Source: Crambe crambe
Lineage: Eukaryota; Porifera; Demospongiae; Poecilosclerida; Crambeidae
Direction of reading: 5' to 3'
NCBI GenBank assembly: GCA_963924555.1
Contig: OZ004589.1
Span: 4,712,001-4,776,000 of the forward strand
Length of the DNA stretch: 64,000 nt
How positions within the stretch are numbered: the stretch's first letter is position 1; every line of letters starts with the position of its first letter. The position numbers were made by a program, and so were the translations under genes. Positions 43,741 to 55,585 of the stretch are shown in pieces. The notes beneath the pieces are model-generated. The model did no database searches. It had not been told where the DNA came from and saw nothing but the letters and a program-made list of their open reading frames with translations.

Positions 43741-44254
43741 GGCAAATTCAACGGAGTGTTTATTCTGCAACCAAAAGTTGATACTTTGCTTCTGTATAGA
43801 ATTACTGAGGGTATCACAATGAACAAACTCACATGGAAATCACGATAATGTTACGTAGCTATTGTGCCCAATTTTTAGAAGTGGCAAGTAGAAAAACAGG
43901 TGCGCATATCCTTTGACTAAAGGGTGCATGGGTTTTACTTAAGGGATAAAGGGTGATGAGGAGGTGGTGTGAAGGGAGGTGTGAGGGCTGGGGTGTGAAG
44001 GGGAAAGGTGAAGGGTTGGGGGAGAAGGCATATATGGGGAGGGGAGAGGATGAGAGGTAGAAGGGGAAAGAATAGGAGAAGAAAGAAGAGACATGCAGTA
44101 TCCTTTGATACACAACAAAAAACACTCCATTTTTAACAAGGACGGACAGTATTTAAAGTCAGAGTTATGAAAAGGAATGCATCTTTTCTATCTACAGTAG
44201 CTATCACAAATAAGTAGCTATATAGTTAGTTATCATAAAAGTGTTAGCTATTAC

Positions 44255-45895
44255 CTAAAGAATTTTTTTGAGTTTGACTATGAGACTTTGTGGACACACA
44301 ATTGATAGTAAGTTCTGTAGCAGTATAAACAGTGTGTAGGATACTGCAATAATTCCAAAAAAGTATACTATGACTGAAAAAACTTGTAGATGGATGATGT
44401 ATTCGTTGCCCAGTATACATACAGCATCCAATGTGAGCAATCCAAAGAATGCACAGTCTAATCTGTTATAGAAATCCTTTCTGTATGGTCGTAAAACTCC
44501 GAACAGAATTGAGACTGTCAGGCAAAGAATAGCTCGAATGATCATGGAATATGACCAATCACTGTGGATTTTACTCATGTGGCTTATGAATCGAATGAGG
44601 AGGTAAAGTCCAGCAAAGTAGCGATAGTCCAGAGTGTTGTTAGTTCCATTTTTGTAACACCCTTGAAAGCAATCCATGAATATGTGAAGGTAATCCCAAC
44701 GCATTCGGGGGAAGCAGTTGAGTAACTTTTGAAACGGTTTCGTGGGGTACAAAAGCAGAAGAAACATTGGAAAGATGTTGAAGACCAGGAGCACAATAAT
44801 GGCCAGGATGAAGTAAGGTTTATGGTCTTCTCCAAGGTATGGCACTGAAGCATTATAAAGAGTATATCGCGTTCCACTCGAATATCCATTGTTCTCATAG
44901 AGCTGTGTAGGACTAAGAAGGATGAAATTTGTGTACAATATCTTGCAGTAGGCTAAGATGATGAAAGTAGCAAATGCATTCAAGACATTCAATTTCGCAT
45001 TTATGTGAAGTTTCACAGACAAATGCTTCTGAATGAAAGACAGACATGATCCAAAAGGTAACCAAACTGCTCTGAACAGTCGATAGTTCTTGTCATATAA
45101 CTCAATGCAAATGTATGTGATTATCAGGAGAGCTAGTGGATAGAAGGCATTGATGTAGTCAAATGATAATACTCTCAAAGTTGAGTAGTTTTTATCAATG
45201 CAGAATGGAGGGAAAGTATACTGAAAAAAATCCAAATTCCAAATGCCCAATAGGGTCGCAGCAAATTTTTCAAAGTTTGTATTAATTCCACTTATTAGAC
45301 CGTTGATGCTGTAGAGTGCAATCTGTACAATGCATATGAATCCATTCATGTGGGCTGCTGTTGCACGAATGTTGCAGACTATAATGATGAGGAAGAATAT
45401 TGTGACTGGAACAAGTACGAGGGTGAAATAAAGCAGCCATCCATAGATACTCCCCAGACATTCCACACACTCATACCTGTAGGATAGCACAGCAACTCCA
45501 TGTGACCAATTCCTGCAGTGACTGCACAAAAGGCCAGTTCGATTCAACCAGCCACAAGTGAAACTATCCAACTCTGTCACAGCAATGGGCTGCTCGATGA
45601 AAAAATCATTGTTGTAGCTGCCTAAAGGACTGTACATGCATTTTCCTGCAACTGTGACTTTACTTTTATTATCATAACTCATACATGTCCAGGCAATAGT
45701 AGCAACTGTCTTATTTGGCTTACATATAACTTTATCTCTCAAGCGTACACCACATTCACACTGGCCAGCAGAGTTAGTGTGGTACCACGTGGGACAAATC
45801 ATCTCCTTAATATCTGATTCTTCCTGATATTGAATATCTCCTGAGGCCTCACTACAAGGAATAAGTAGCAACAAAAAAAAGAGTCTACAATCCAT
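44255..45895 (-). CDS. cysteine-rich, nine-pass membrane protein, gene 1
   Basis: A 546-aa single-exon frame. Signal peptide MDCRLFFLLLLIPCSEASG; then a Cys-rich extracellular domain of about 130 residues with CPTWYHTNSAGQCECG, CGWLNRTGLLCSHC and YECVECLG and several N-glycosylation sequons. After it come about nine hydrophobic segments, the first at LLYFTLVLVPVTIFFLIIIV and the last at VIVYFFGIIAVSYTLFILL, and a short basic tail (VKLKKIL). The Cys-rich knot immediately before the first membrane segment resembles large uncharacterised receptor-like families in sponges and other early animals (recollection). A role as a surface receptor or channel is inference only. It is about 90 percent identical to gene 2 at 47767, in the opposite direction; the two start codons face each other across 1.9 kb. 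Confidence 0.88.
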   Translation of the reverse strand: MDCRLFFLLLLIPCSEASGDIQYQEESDIKEMICPTWYHTNSAGQCECGVRLRDKVICKPNKTVATIAWTCMSYDNKSKVTVAGKCMYSPLGSYNNDFFIEQPIAVTELDSFTCGWLNRTGLLCSHCRNWSHGVAVLSYRYECVECLGSIYGWLLYFTLVLVPVTIFFLIIIVCNIRATAAHMNGFICIVQIALYSINGLISGINTNFEKFAATLLGIWNLDFFQYTFPPFCIDKNYSTLRVLSFDYINAFYPLALLIITYICIELYDKNYRLFRAVWLPFGSCLSFIQKHLSVKLHINAKLNVLNAFATFIILAYCKILYTNFILLSPTQLYENNGYSSGTRYTLYNASVPYLGEDHKPYFILAIIVLLVFNIFPMFLLLLYPTKPFQKLLNCFPRMRWDYLHIFMDCFQGCYKNGTNNTLDYRYFAGLYLLIRFISHMSKIHSDWSYSMIIRAILCLTVSILFGVLRPYRKDFYNRLDCAFFGLLTLDAVCILGNEYIIHLQVFSVIVYFFGIIAVSYTLFILLQNLLSIVCPQSLIVKLKKIL

Positions 45896-46480
45896 GCTGG
45901 CAACTAACTAGCTAATTTGCTAGCTGCTATGTATTCATACAGTAGACCAGAGCAGAAAGACACAGATAATGTTATCACATACGTGCACAGGATCATGTGG
46001 TTTTTTTATCCCATTATCATATCCATAGTGCAATTAACTAGATACACTCAACAAACTTTAATACCAATAACAATAACTAAGTAACTGTATAGCTAACATA
46101 ATCATGTACATCAATGAAATTTCAAAAATAAGCATGCACACTTGATGGTAACTAGCTACATCTAGCTACATGCATGGGTTTACCTTGAAAGAACATAGCT
46201 ACATCTTGTCCTTTTCTTGGCCCATAATACTGATGAGGTTCAAGCCTATGGATATAGGATACCCTCAGGACATGAATTTATCCCCACACATACAGCATGA
46301 TAGATACGTACACACTCAGCATTGAAGGTTTTTATCAAATAGGGATACCACGTGTGCTTATTCTGAATTTTTATTCATGCTATAGTAACTGTTGTTGTTA
46401 TTGCTATTTGCTAGCTAATGGTTGTTTGAGTGTATCTAGCTAATAGCATGGATGTTTATTAACAGAAGAAACAACACGCA

Positions 46481-46545
46481 TTAGTCTGACGATAGCCATA
46501 GCAAGCTAGTTAGTTGTAAGCATGGATTGTAGACTCTTTTTTTTG
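46481..46545 (+). pseudogene. orphan 5' end of the membrane-protein family (promoter-proximal flank and first codons)
   Basis: TTAGTCTGACGATAGCCATAGCAAG, then TAGTTAGTTGTAAGCATGGATTGTAGACTCTTTTT, matches the start-codon region of the gene at 47767 (about 47724-47785). It then runs into unrelated sequence. It is a relic of a third copy between the two intact genes. Confidence 0.8.
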
Positions 46546-46597
46546 TGACCACTATAAAACCTAGGTAAAAACCAATAACACTCTACATATATACAAA

Positions 46598-46830
46598 CAT
46601 TACCCAGAATACCACCCATTTCTGGTGGGACATTGCCCACACCCCCACCACCCATTTCTGGTGGACAACCACACCTACTCTATAGGAACATTACCCACAC
46701 CCCAGGCCCAACCACCCATTTCTAGTAGATAACCACACCTACTCCATAGGGTCATTACCCACCAACACCTACTCTATAGGGACATTTCTGGTGGATACCC
46801 ACACCTATTATCCACACCATCATCAGATCC
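46598..46830. repeat. minisatellite with CACCCATTTCTGGTGGA units
   Basis: Imperfect tandem units combine CATTACCCACACC, CACCCATTTCTGGTGG and ACAACCACACCTACTC/TATAGG, in the spacer between the paired membrane-protein genes. Confidence 0.85.
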
Positions 46831-47766
46831 ATTTCTATTCCATACCTTTAGCCCCTCCTTTGACCTAACAAAGGTTTTATCCAGAGAGCAGAGGAAGAAG
46901 ATCCAGCACTGTATCCTTCATGATCTAGTTCTTTAAGTAGCTACATGGACATAATGATTATTGTGGCTTCATTCATGATAGATACACACTCGGCATTGAA
47001 GGCTTTTGTTGAACAGGGAGACATTGACCTTCCTTAATTTTAATAGCAATGCTATTAGCATGTAGCTGCACTGTATGCTCTCTTTTAAGTGCACCCATTG
47101 GATACTATAGACAGGGCCGTAGGAAGGCATGAATGAATAAACAAAAGCATGAGTCACATGTCCTGATAGTTGTGCAGCTGCTCAGAGTCTTAACCACAAC
47201 TTTCCTTGTAGTGACACTGTGAGGCCTCATAAGATATCACTTTGCACAAAGGGTATTAGCTACTCAGTCATGCACTATTTTAGGGAATGACCTCAACTAG
47301 TTAGCAATAGCTACTGACAATTAGCAAAATAAATTTCTTTTCCCAAGTTTAGCTATACTGATAAGCTGATAACTTTTCCCAAGTGACAATTAGCAAAACT
47401 GTTTTTTCTGCTATTATCATAAGACATGAATCATTGAGAATAATGGGAGAATAATAAGGGCTAGAGAGAAATTTTACCCATAATCTGCAGAGCACTGCCC
47501 ATTTCACATGTAGCCATGCACCTTTGCGTGGGATCACACTCTCTTACATGGCCCATCCCAATATTTGCTAAAAAAATACAGCATGTTTCCTTATTTCCTA
47601 TTATGAAATATGCCGTGCCCTTGCATATCTTACACTATTTCCTACATTTCCTTCAAGTTTCTCTTGGAAACACTATATTTTTTAAAGTGATAACATATAT
47701 GTGTAGAACAGCCTACATATAGCTTAGTCTGGCAATAGCCATAGCAAGTTAGCTAGTTTTTCAAGC

Positions 47767-49398
47767 ATGGATTGTATACTCTTTTCTTTGTTGCTACTTA
47801 TTCCTTGTAGTGAGGCCTCAGGAGATATTAAAGAGATGACCTGTCCCACATGGTACCACACTAACTCTGCTGGCTGGTGTGAATGTGGTGCACGCTTGAG
47901 AGACCAAGTGATGTGTAAGCCAAAAAAGAAAGTTGCTATAGATGCCTGGCTGTGTATGAGTTATGATAATAAAAGTAAAGTCACAGTTGCAGGAAAATGC
48001 ATGTACAGTCCTTTAGGCAGCTACAACAATGATTTTTTCATCAAGCAGCCCATTGCTGTGACAGAGTTGGATAATTTCACTTGTGGCTGGTTGAATCGAA
48101 CTGGCCTTTTGTGCAGTCATTGCAGGAATCAGTCACATGGAGTTGCTGTGCTATCCTACAGGTATGAGTGTGTGGAATGTCTGGGGAGTATCTATGGATG
48201 GCTGCTTTATTTCACCCTCGTACTTGTTCCAGTCACAATATTCTTCCTCATCATTATAGTCTGCAACATTCGTGCAACAGCAGCCCACATGAATGGATTC
48301 ATATGCACTGTACAGATCGCACTCTACAGCATCAACGGTCTAATAAGTGGAATTAATACAAACTTTGAAAAATTTGCTGTGACCCTATTGGGCATTTGGA
48401 ATTTGGATTTTTTTCAGTACATTTTTTCTCCATTTTGCATCGATAAAAACTACTCAACTTTGAGAGTATTATCATTTGGCTACATCAATGCCTTCTATCC
48501 ACTAGCTCTCCTGATAATCACATACATTTGCATTGAGTTATACGACAAGAACTATCGACTGTTTAGAGCAGTTTGGTTACCTTTTGGATCATGTCTGTCT
48601 TTTATTCAGAAGCATTTGTCTGTGAAACTTCACATCAATGCTAAATTGAATGTCTTGAATGCATTTGCTACTTTCATCATCTTAGCATACTGCAAGATAT
48701 TGCATACAAATATTACCCTTCTTAGTCCTACACAACTCTTTGAGAGCAATGGATCTCCATTTCCACTGAGTGGAACACGATATACTCTCTACAATGCTTC
48801 AGTGTCATACCTTGGAGAAGAGCATAAACCTTACTTCATCCTGGCCATTATTGTGCTCCTGGTCTTCAACATCTTTCCAATGCTTCTTCTGTTTTTGTAC
48901 CCCACGAAACCCTTTCAAAGGTTACTCAACTACTTCCCCCGAATGCGTTGGGATTACCTTCACATATTCATGGATTTCTTTCAAGGGTGTTACAAAAATG
49001 GAACTAACAACACTCTGGACTATCGCTACTTTGCTGGACTTTACCTCCTCATTAGATTCATATACTACATCGGTATAATCCATATTAATGGATCGTATAC
49101 CATCATCACTCAAAGTATTCTTTACCTGACTGTCTCGATTCTCTTTGGAGTTTTACAACCAAATAGAAAGGATTTCTATAACAGATTAGACTGTATGTTT
49201 TTAGGATTGGTAATATTGGGCAGTGTATTCATACTATGCAATGAATACATCATCCATCTAAGAAATTTTTCAGTTATATTATACTTCTTGGTAATGATTG
49301 GAGTGTCCTACACACTGTTGATACTGCTACAAAACTTGATATCAATAGTGTGTCCACAAAGTCTCATAGTCAAACTCAAAAAAATTCTTAACATGTAG
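47767..49398 (+). CDS. cysteine-rich, nine-pass membrane protein, gene 2
   Basis: A 543-aa single-exon frame, paralogue of the gene at 44255-45895. Signal peptide MDCILFSLLLLIPCSEASG, the same Cys-rich ectodomain (WYHTNSAGWCECG, CGWLNRTGLLCSHC) and about nine membrane segments. Differences: a 9-residue deletion after the signal peptide (the IQYQEESD stretch is absent), a 5-residue insertion near GSPFPLSGTRY, and a more diverged C-terminal 80 residues (IHINGSYTIITQSILYLTV). Long central stretches are identical in protein and DNA, while the ends differ, which looks like gene conversion between inverted copies (inference). ATG at 47767 follows a flank shared with the other copies. Ligand and function are unknown. 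Confidence 0.88.
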   Translation: MDCILFSLLLLIPCSEASGDIKEMTCPTWYHTNSAGWCECGARLRDQVMCKPKKKVAIDAWLCMSYDNKSKVTVAGKCMYSPLGSYNNDFFIKQPIAVTELDNFTCGWLNRTGLLCSHCRNQSHGVAVLSYRYECVECLGSIYGWLLYFTLVLVPVTIFFLIIIVCNIRATAAHMNGFICTVQIALYSINGLISGINTNFEKFAVTLLGIWNLDFFQYIFSPFCIDKNYSTLRVLSFGYINAFYPLALLIITYICIELYDKNYRLFRAVWLPFGSCLSFIQKHLSVKLHINAKLNVLNAFATFIILAYCKILHTNITLLSPTQLFESNGSPFPLSGTRYTLYNASVSYLGEEHKPYFILAIIVLLVFNIFPMLLLFLYPTKPFQRLLNYFPRMRWDYLHIFMDFFQGCYKNGTNNTLDYRYFAGLYLLIRFIYYIGIIHINGSYTIITQSILYLTVSILFGVLQPNRKDFYNRLDCMFLGLVILGSVFILCNEYIIHLRNFSVILYFLVMIGVSYTLLILLQNLISIVCPQSLIVKLKKILNM

Positions 49399-49592
49399 TG
49401 ACACTTAGCTATAATAGTGGAAATAGCTTTTTATTTTTCGTGTCTCACCTCTCAACCTAGTCACAAATTTTCCCTCACCTTCATTCCCAGTTATGATAGG
49501 ATGAAGTATTTTGATAAATTTTTGTAATAGCTACAATTTTCAGTACATTCACATGAGTATTTTTGCATGATTCCAGGAAGTTCAAAGTTCAG

Positions 49593-49612
49593 CCCCCCCC
49601 CCCCCCCCCCCC
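49593..49612. repeat. poly(C) run
   Basis: Twenty consecutive C residues about 200 bp past membrane-protein gene 2. Confidence 0.9.
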
Positions 49613-50110
49613 AAATTTTTGGTCGTGTCTAAGCCCCTGCTCCTATTATTGCCCTATTCATAATGCAGGTTGATTTTATGATGAATACAGAGCATTTTAT
49701 GTCAATGTTTCGTTGCAAATGTTACAAGGAAGTGAAACATGCTCGAATTTTGGAGTCCTGTATCAAATTTTTGAAACTTATTTTGTGGGATGATGAAGAA
49801 ACTGAAGATAGCTAGCTACAACACCCAAGAATTTCAGAGAAGTATATAATTATACTCCAAGGCCCTATTGAATTCACATGAGTAGTTACTATTGTCAACC
49901 CTCAACAGTTATAGTGTGTGGATGCATGTGTGTGTGTGTCTAATGTCTATTCCATAGCCAGTAGCTATTAGTCTATATTTGATGTACTCTCCAGTGAAAA
50001 AGGCAACTTCATACTAGCTAGCTATAATTCTGAGGTTAGGAATGGATCGTATTCAATTGAATAAATGTGCTGTACTATATACATATACTTTCCTTATTAC
50101 ACAAGTCAGA

Positions 50111-50205
50111 GTGGAATATGGCGAGTTATTTTCACTAGTAAGGCGGCCATATTTTCATGAGCTGAAGGCAAGTGAAAATACAGCCTACAAGTGAAATGAC
50201 TCGCC
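50111..50205. repeat. imperfect foldback repeat, arms of about 25 bp
   Basis: GGAATATGGCGAGTTATTTTCACT on the left is answered by AAGTGAAATGACTCGCCATATTCC on the right. The interior has a second, weaker pairing (CCATATTTTCA and AGTGAAAATACAG). Confidence 0.75.
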
Positions 50206-50954
50206 ATATTCCATGACGAGTGTGATAAATAAGTTATGGTTAATTATAGCTGATCATCGGCTACTAGGCAGCTGCACACACAAAGAAAGCTGTAATGCTT
50301 ACCTACTATCTTCTACAGACAAAAGGAAATCAATCAATTGCCTTGGAAATTATGCCTGTGCACATGCTCAGTACAGATACTATTGTAACAATATCAAGTA
50401 TGGAATAAAGTGGTTTATTTGCCTACTACTATAAATTGTCGATGTTAATTTATTTTCGTGGTCATTATTCAACAATGAACACATGAAAAATAATTATATA
50501 CCTTGTACAAAAATAGTGTAACATTGTAAACATGAATTATTATTTAACGAAAATTACCCAATTTACTTAGCGGAATCAACTACTTCGAAGAATAGCAGCT
50601 ACAGTTAGCAGTATTTCTAAATTATGAACCCTTACCTGAGCCATGTGAAAACTATGCAAAACTAAAACCATAATTCTACTTATAAATATTTGCAAAGTAA
50701 AGTTTATATAGTTAGCTAGCGTGCTGCACCCATGCACACGTTATGAGATAAATAGAGGTAACTCCAACAGATTTCAAACTGAGATTCTAGGATAACTTTG
50801 GAATAGAAACGGTTATGATCGAACAGAATAAAGCTGAATTCCTCTTCTATTGAATGAATGAAAATGATCATTCTAGCACTTACTCTTGTGAAGTTATGGA
50901 GTAAAATTTGGAGCTGGTTAAAATTGAGGTTTGGGTAACTCTGGACACTACTGT

Positions 50955-51034
50955 TAGCCTTGTCCCCAGGCTCTCGTGTGCGCACAAAAGGGGGGGGGGG
51001 CTTCTGTGCACACGAGAGCCTGGGGACGAGGCTA
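50955..51034. repeat. strong hairpin, arms of about 33 bp around a poly(G) loop
   Basis: TAGCCTTGTCCCCAGGCTCTCG then TGTGCGCACA on the left; TGTGCACACGAGAGCCTGGGGACGAGGCTA on the right; about ten Gs between. Pairing is nearly perfect. The CCTGGGGACGAGGCTA end looks like a MITE terminus. Confidence 0.9.
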
Positions 51035-52084
51035 CAACTGATGATGATTGAAAATGAATTGTTGTATATAATTATACTGTTTTCTTATAAACACCCTGTA
51101 AGTGTTCATCAATGATCTCCTGCTCAACACACACACAATTGTATTGACACTATTATTATAAGCATGCACTCTTTGTGATAACTGTGCTGCTGAGCCACAC
51201 TTCAGTACTTTTATTTTTCATGCAGCCACATTGCAAAGTCCTTTCAAAAGTCTCCCTCCCCCAGAAACATAGCTATCTACTCTAGTTCAACAATAAACTT
51301 TGGCTATGTGTCTGCAGAAAAAAAATACATGCTTATTCAACTAGCAGACATTTTCTTGAAGCCATAATGCTGACAGCAAGAACACTCTCTTGGTGGTTTG
51401 AATGCATGGCTCTGCCTCAGTTAATTCGATCATTAAAATTAACCAAATTGGGAGCTGTTCAAGTTATAGGTTTATATTATAGCAGGGTATTGAACTCTAG
51501 TTATAATTGATAATTCTTTTATGTTGTGATTCTAGTTGATTTACAGGTAGCAATATAATAGAAGCTGCTCAATAGCTAGTCAGGATAAGTGCATAATTAC
51601 ATCATAGGCCATGACATCTCAAGGGCTTGTTAGCTGCCAAAAGCAGGTATCTAGTGTAGACAACATTTTAGAATCATTCATCAGGATTATTGCAGTAAAA
51701 GTATAGCTACTGGCACTCTTAGCAATACTTTTGGTTTACATTCTGACTAGGAAATACAGAGTTGCAAGCCTTCTCTTGCCTTTGGTGGTCAATAAGCCTG
51801 TAGATTGGGAGATTTTCGATTATTTCGTGGTCATGTTCAACAATGAAGATTAATTTTAATTACCTTGTACAAATTAATTAGCTACAAGTAGCTAAGCTGT
51901 AACAACAAAAATAAAATTTAACATGAAAATTGTAAACATGAATTTATTGGCTGTAACCACCATTAATGATTTTTCCCAAAATACAGATCCAAAGGAGAAA
52001 GCAGCAGACTATACATAGAAGACACTCTGAGACAGCTCTCTAAGCATGATTGACTATTATTATAAAGCTAAACTTATTGTTATT

Positions 52085-52125
52085 ATTTTTGTTGTTGCTG
52101 TTGTTATTGTTGTTGTTGTTATATT
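52085..52125. repeat. TTG/TTA trinucleotide microsatellite
   Basis: An interrupted run of GTT/ATT units (TTGTTGTTGCTGTTGTTATTG...). Confidence 0.85.
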
Positions 52126-52764
52126 AGTTAGCACTAAGGCTTTCATGTTGGTTTTCTTCCAGAACTTTCTCAAATGATTGTTAACTTCTTGTCTCACACT
52201 AGATTCACTCCTAGACCCTAGACCCTGCTAGCTAGCTAGTGCATGGCTGAAGTAGTCTGGTCAAGGTCATGCGCATGCATATAACCATTTGCACATGCTA
52301 CTAATAAGACGTATGTACCATAGATCCAGCACTCCTTGGCACTTTGGTACTAAGGCTTCAGAGTAGTTTTACTTGGAATGTTAATTGCTGTGAATCTTAT
52401 TTGTCTATCACTATAAGTAGCTAAGTAATCAGTGATACATGCATGATCTCCAAACTTAAATTAACACCATCGCTATATTACATTCCTATAATAGAGTCTC
52501 TTCTTCACATTCCCATGGAATAATTTTCTCCACATACAAGTTGAATCAAATCTGCCCTCAACCTCCCTACCCTCTCCAACAACAACAACAATGGCAGCAA
52601 CCAAATGATTGGATTCAGAAAGCATTGTAACTGCTGTTGAACACTCCTGCCTAGTCTCTACAAGATGGCACACGTGACACTCTGAGCATGTGCAGTGGTA
52701 CTTATAGCATTTCACCATGCACATTATGGCTGCTGTATGAATAGTCACTGTGAAAAATTAATGA

Positions 52765-55585
52765 CTACAAAAGAATGCATAACTTGCTCCTAGCAGTTCC
52801 ACTCTGCTCATCATGGTCAATAAAGGCCTTGATGTCAGATGTACTGATAATGTTAGCATCAGATGATGCTGATGAATAACATGCCTCTCTTTCCCTATCC
52901 TTGTCCTCCATGTTCTTCTTTTCCTCATAAATCTTGATGCATTTCTTGTGCGTTAGGATTCTGTATGTACCTGCAGTGGGTGTATTGGGTTCTTCCTGGT
53001 AATCTAAATCTTTATTCTGAACTGGCAGGCCAATGTTCTTTATTCTCTGCACCACTTCTTCCTCCACAGCTTTGTCTAAGACATCATAAGCCACTGATAC
53101 ATTATGTGACTGGTCTTTTAATGGGTTGCACTCAGTGAGACTAATCTCACTAATTTCAGAAGAGAGACTGAATTTAGAAGCCAGCTTGGTCAGCAACTTC
53201 TTCTGTGGGTTGAGAATTCCTGTTCCTCCTCTCAGCCACACACTACCAAGAATGTCCTCCATCTTGAAACGCTGCTTGATATCAACTTCAAGAAGTCCAT
53301 TAATCAGTGTCTCACAGGAAGGTGTCGAGTTCTCAGGCATTTTGAAGCCGTTATTTATATTCTCTTTGATCTCGAGGAGATCGCTGCCACGAAAGGGCAT
53401 GTTTCCACTCAACATGAAGAAGAGAGTGACTCCAGTGGCCCAGATGTCCACATGCTGACCAATGTAGGTTTGATCTGTGAGGAGTTCTGGAGCAGTGTAG
53501 AGAGGCGATCCACAGAAGATCATCAAGGATTGAGAGATGTGGCTGTAAGTGCTAAAGCCAAAGTCACCGATCTTAATGGTTGATTCGTTCTGATAAAAGA
53601 TATTTTGTGCTTTGATGTCACGATGAACGATATCGTTATTGTGCTATAAAGAAAAAAAATTAAATTTGCTTAATTGCCATGGTACCAAATGGAACATCTT
53701 ATAAAATAGCTAAGTACTGCATGCATGTCCATAATGAATTAAAGATAGGACCGACTTGACTTGACCTTTGTAGAGAGGCTAACTCATAAAGTTGAAAAAT
53801 ATTTTGCTACGTAACAATCTACAAAATAGTTTTGGCTACAAAAATATGCCAAATATTATTTTGTGGTGGTTTGGTAGAGTAAGAGTATTATAAATAAACA
53901 AATCCAATAGTACTGGAATTTGATCCGTCACTGATCTTCTTTAACATGCATGACTGACATGTGTTTATACACATGCATGCCTGCACACATGACCTCCCAT
54001 TGTACCTTTAGCTCACTTTTCATAAACACTTCAAAGTGATACTTAAAGCCATCCCAACTCAATACCAGTAGCTAACAGGCCTCATTCTCTAAGAATTTAG
54101 TGGTAAGCTTAGCTATGACTGTTTTGTTATCAGGTTATTCCTCTGAGTGATATATACAAGAAATGTGGGTTTTCAATATATTCATTATTGTAGCTATTAT
54201 GTTTCCATAACAAAGATTTCTCTCTTAACAGAATCACTATCAGCTATGAAATCGCAGCAAAATATAGGTCAGCAAACTGAAGCTGTGTACACATTCATGC
54301 AAAGTTCTGATTTGAAGAATCATCTTGTTTTAAATTCAAATTACAGGAGTGCTATCAGCTATGAAATTGCGACAAAATAAGGCCATGAATGATTCAGCTC
54401 ACTGAAGCTGTGTACACACACATATGGAGTTCCATTGTGAAGTTCTGCTTGTTTTGAATTCAAACTATAGCAGTGCAGGTTGTGCAATACAACTACTTCA
54501 ATAAAGCACATTGTCTAATAGGTTTGCAGATTTCTGCCAGAAGCAACTATTGGAGTCATGAACTGCTTACCATATAACTGACAGCAGCAATGATCTGTGC
54601 AAAGACATTTCTGGCCTTGTCCTCCGTATAGCAGCCTTCTCTCATCACCTTGTCATACAAGTTGCCTTCACTTGCAGTTTCCATTACCAAGTACATGTAT
54701 GAAAATGACTCGATAACCTACAGAAATATGCATAGCAATTAGCTACTATCACTTCTTCATCTCTTGTCAAATTTATAATTATAATCTAGGAAACAACAAA
54801 ACACGAAGGCTGCATGGGTTCCAAGTGTGTCCATATAATCATTATTTGCATGTTCCATTGTACAACTTTATACCCAATGTTAAGATGATTTATACAATTT
54901 CCAGTGCATTACCTCAAAGAGTTGGACGATATTAGGGTGATGGAGTTTTACCATGCAGTCAATTTCCTGAGTGAGAAAGTGACGGGTTTTTTCATCCTGA
55001 CCTGCCTTGTTGATGATCTTGATGGCAACACGTTCTGTGCATAATAATAAACAACATGCAATTTTATTGCCACGCTATGGAAATATTACAGATGATTTGA
55101 TCGTGCAAACTGCATTTAGTTAGTAACTTGACAAGCTGCAAGTGATAAATTTCTTTCCCATTGATCAGCCTAACCCCACAATGCCTTGCTTTATTGGGGA
55201 GAAAAGTATTGTAGAATATTTTATCATGCAGGCTGCTTTGGTACAAGTGATAAATTCTTTCCACTAGTGTAATGTATAGCAATGCTTAAATATGTACACA
55301 CCTAGATACTGAGTAAAAATACATTCAGATTTCACAGCTAAGTATTTATAGATGCAAGATCAAGTAGGAATCATTGATTTTACACTGACCATTGGTGAGG
55401 AGATGGACACCCAGCTTGACACGAGCAAATTTCCCAGCTCCAAGCTGTCCTCTCAGCCGATAAAATCCAATCCGCTTGAAGAGAGATACCTCTTCCTGCA
55501 CAGTGGGATCTGTCTCAAGTTCATGCTTCAGACGGTCATAAAGAGTCCTTTTACTCTGATTGGTTCCCTCTGCTATATCAGACAT
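52765..55585 (-). CDS. NIM1K: NIM1-type serine/threonine protein kinase (AMPK-related)
   Basis: Four exons on the minus strand: 55585-55390, 55034-54913, 54717-54571 and 53643-52765. Borders and phase agree throughout, giving 447 aa against about 436 in vertebrates. The N-terminus has the NIM1-like HELETDPTVQEEVSLFKRIGFYRLRG leader, then glycine loop GAGKFARVKLG, VAIKI lysine, HHPNIVQLFE, catalytic HRDIKAQN, DFG in KIGDFGFST, and the CGSPLYTAPEL activation-loop end with DIWATGVTLFFMLSG. The C-terminal tail ends in KLCILL, like the FCSIL end of vertebrate NIM1. Exon 1's donor is GTCAGT. The kinase core is complete, so activity is expected. The loop Thr phosphorylated by LKB1 in many relatives is not conserved (MIFCGSP where others have T-F-CGSP), so upstream activation may differ (inference). 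Confidence 0.92.

Larger units (their letters stand above)
49399..52764. other. stretch without a gene; repeats only
   Basis: Contains a 20-base poly(C) run (49593-49612), two hairpin repeats (50111-50205, 50955-51034) and a TTG-type microsatellite (52085-52125). No exon was recognised. The kinase 3' UTR on the minus strand occupies the right end. Confidence 0.5.
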
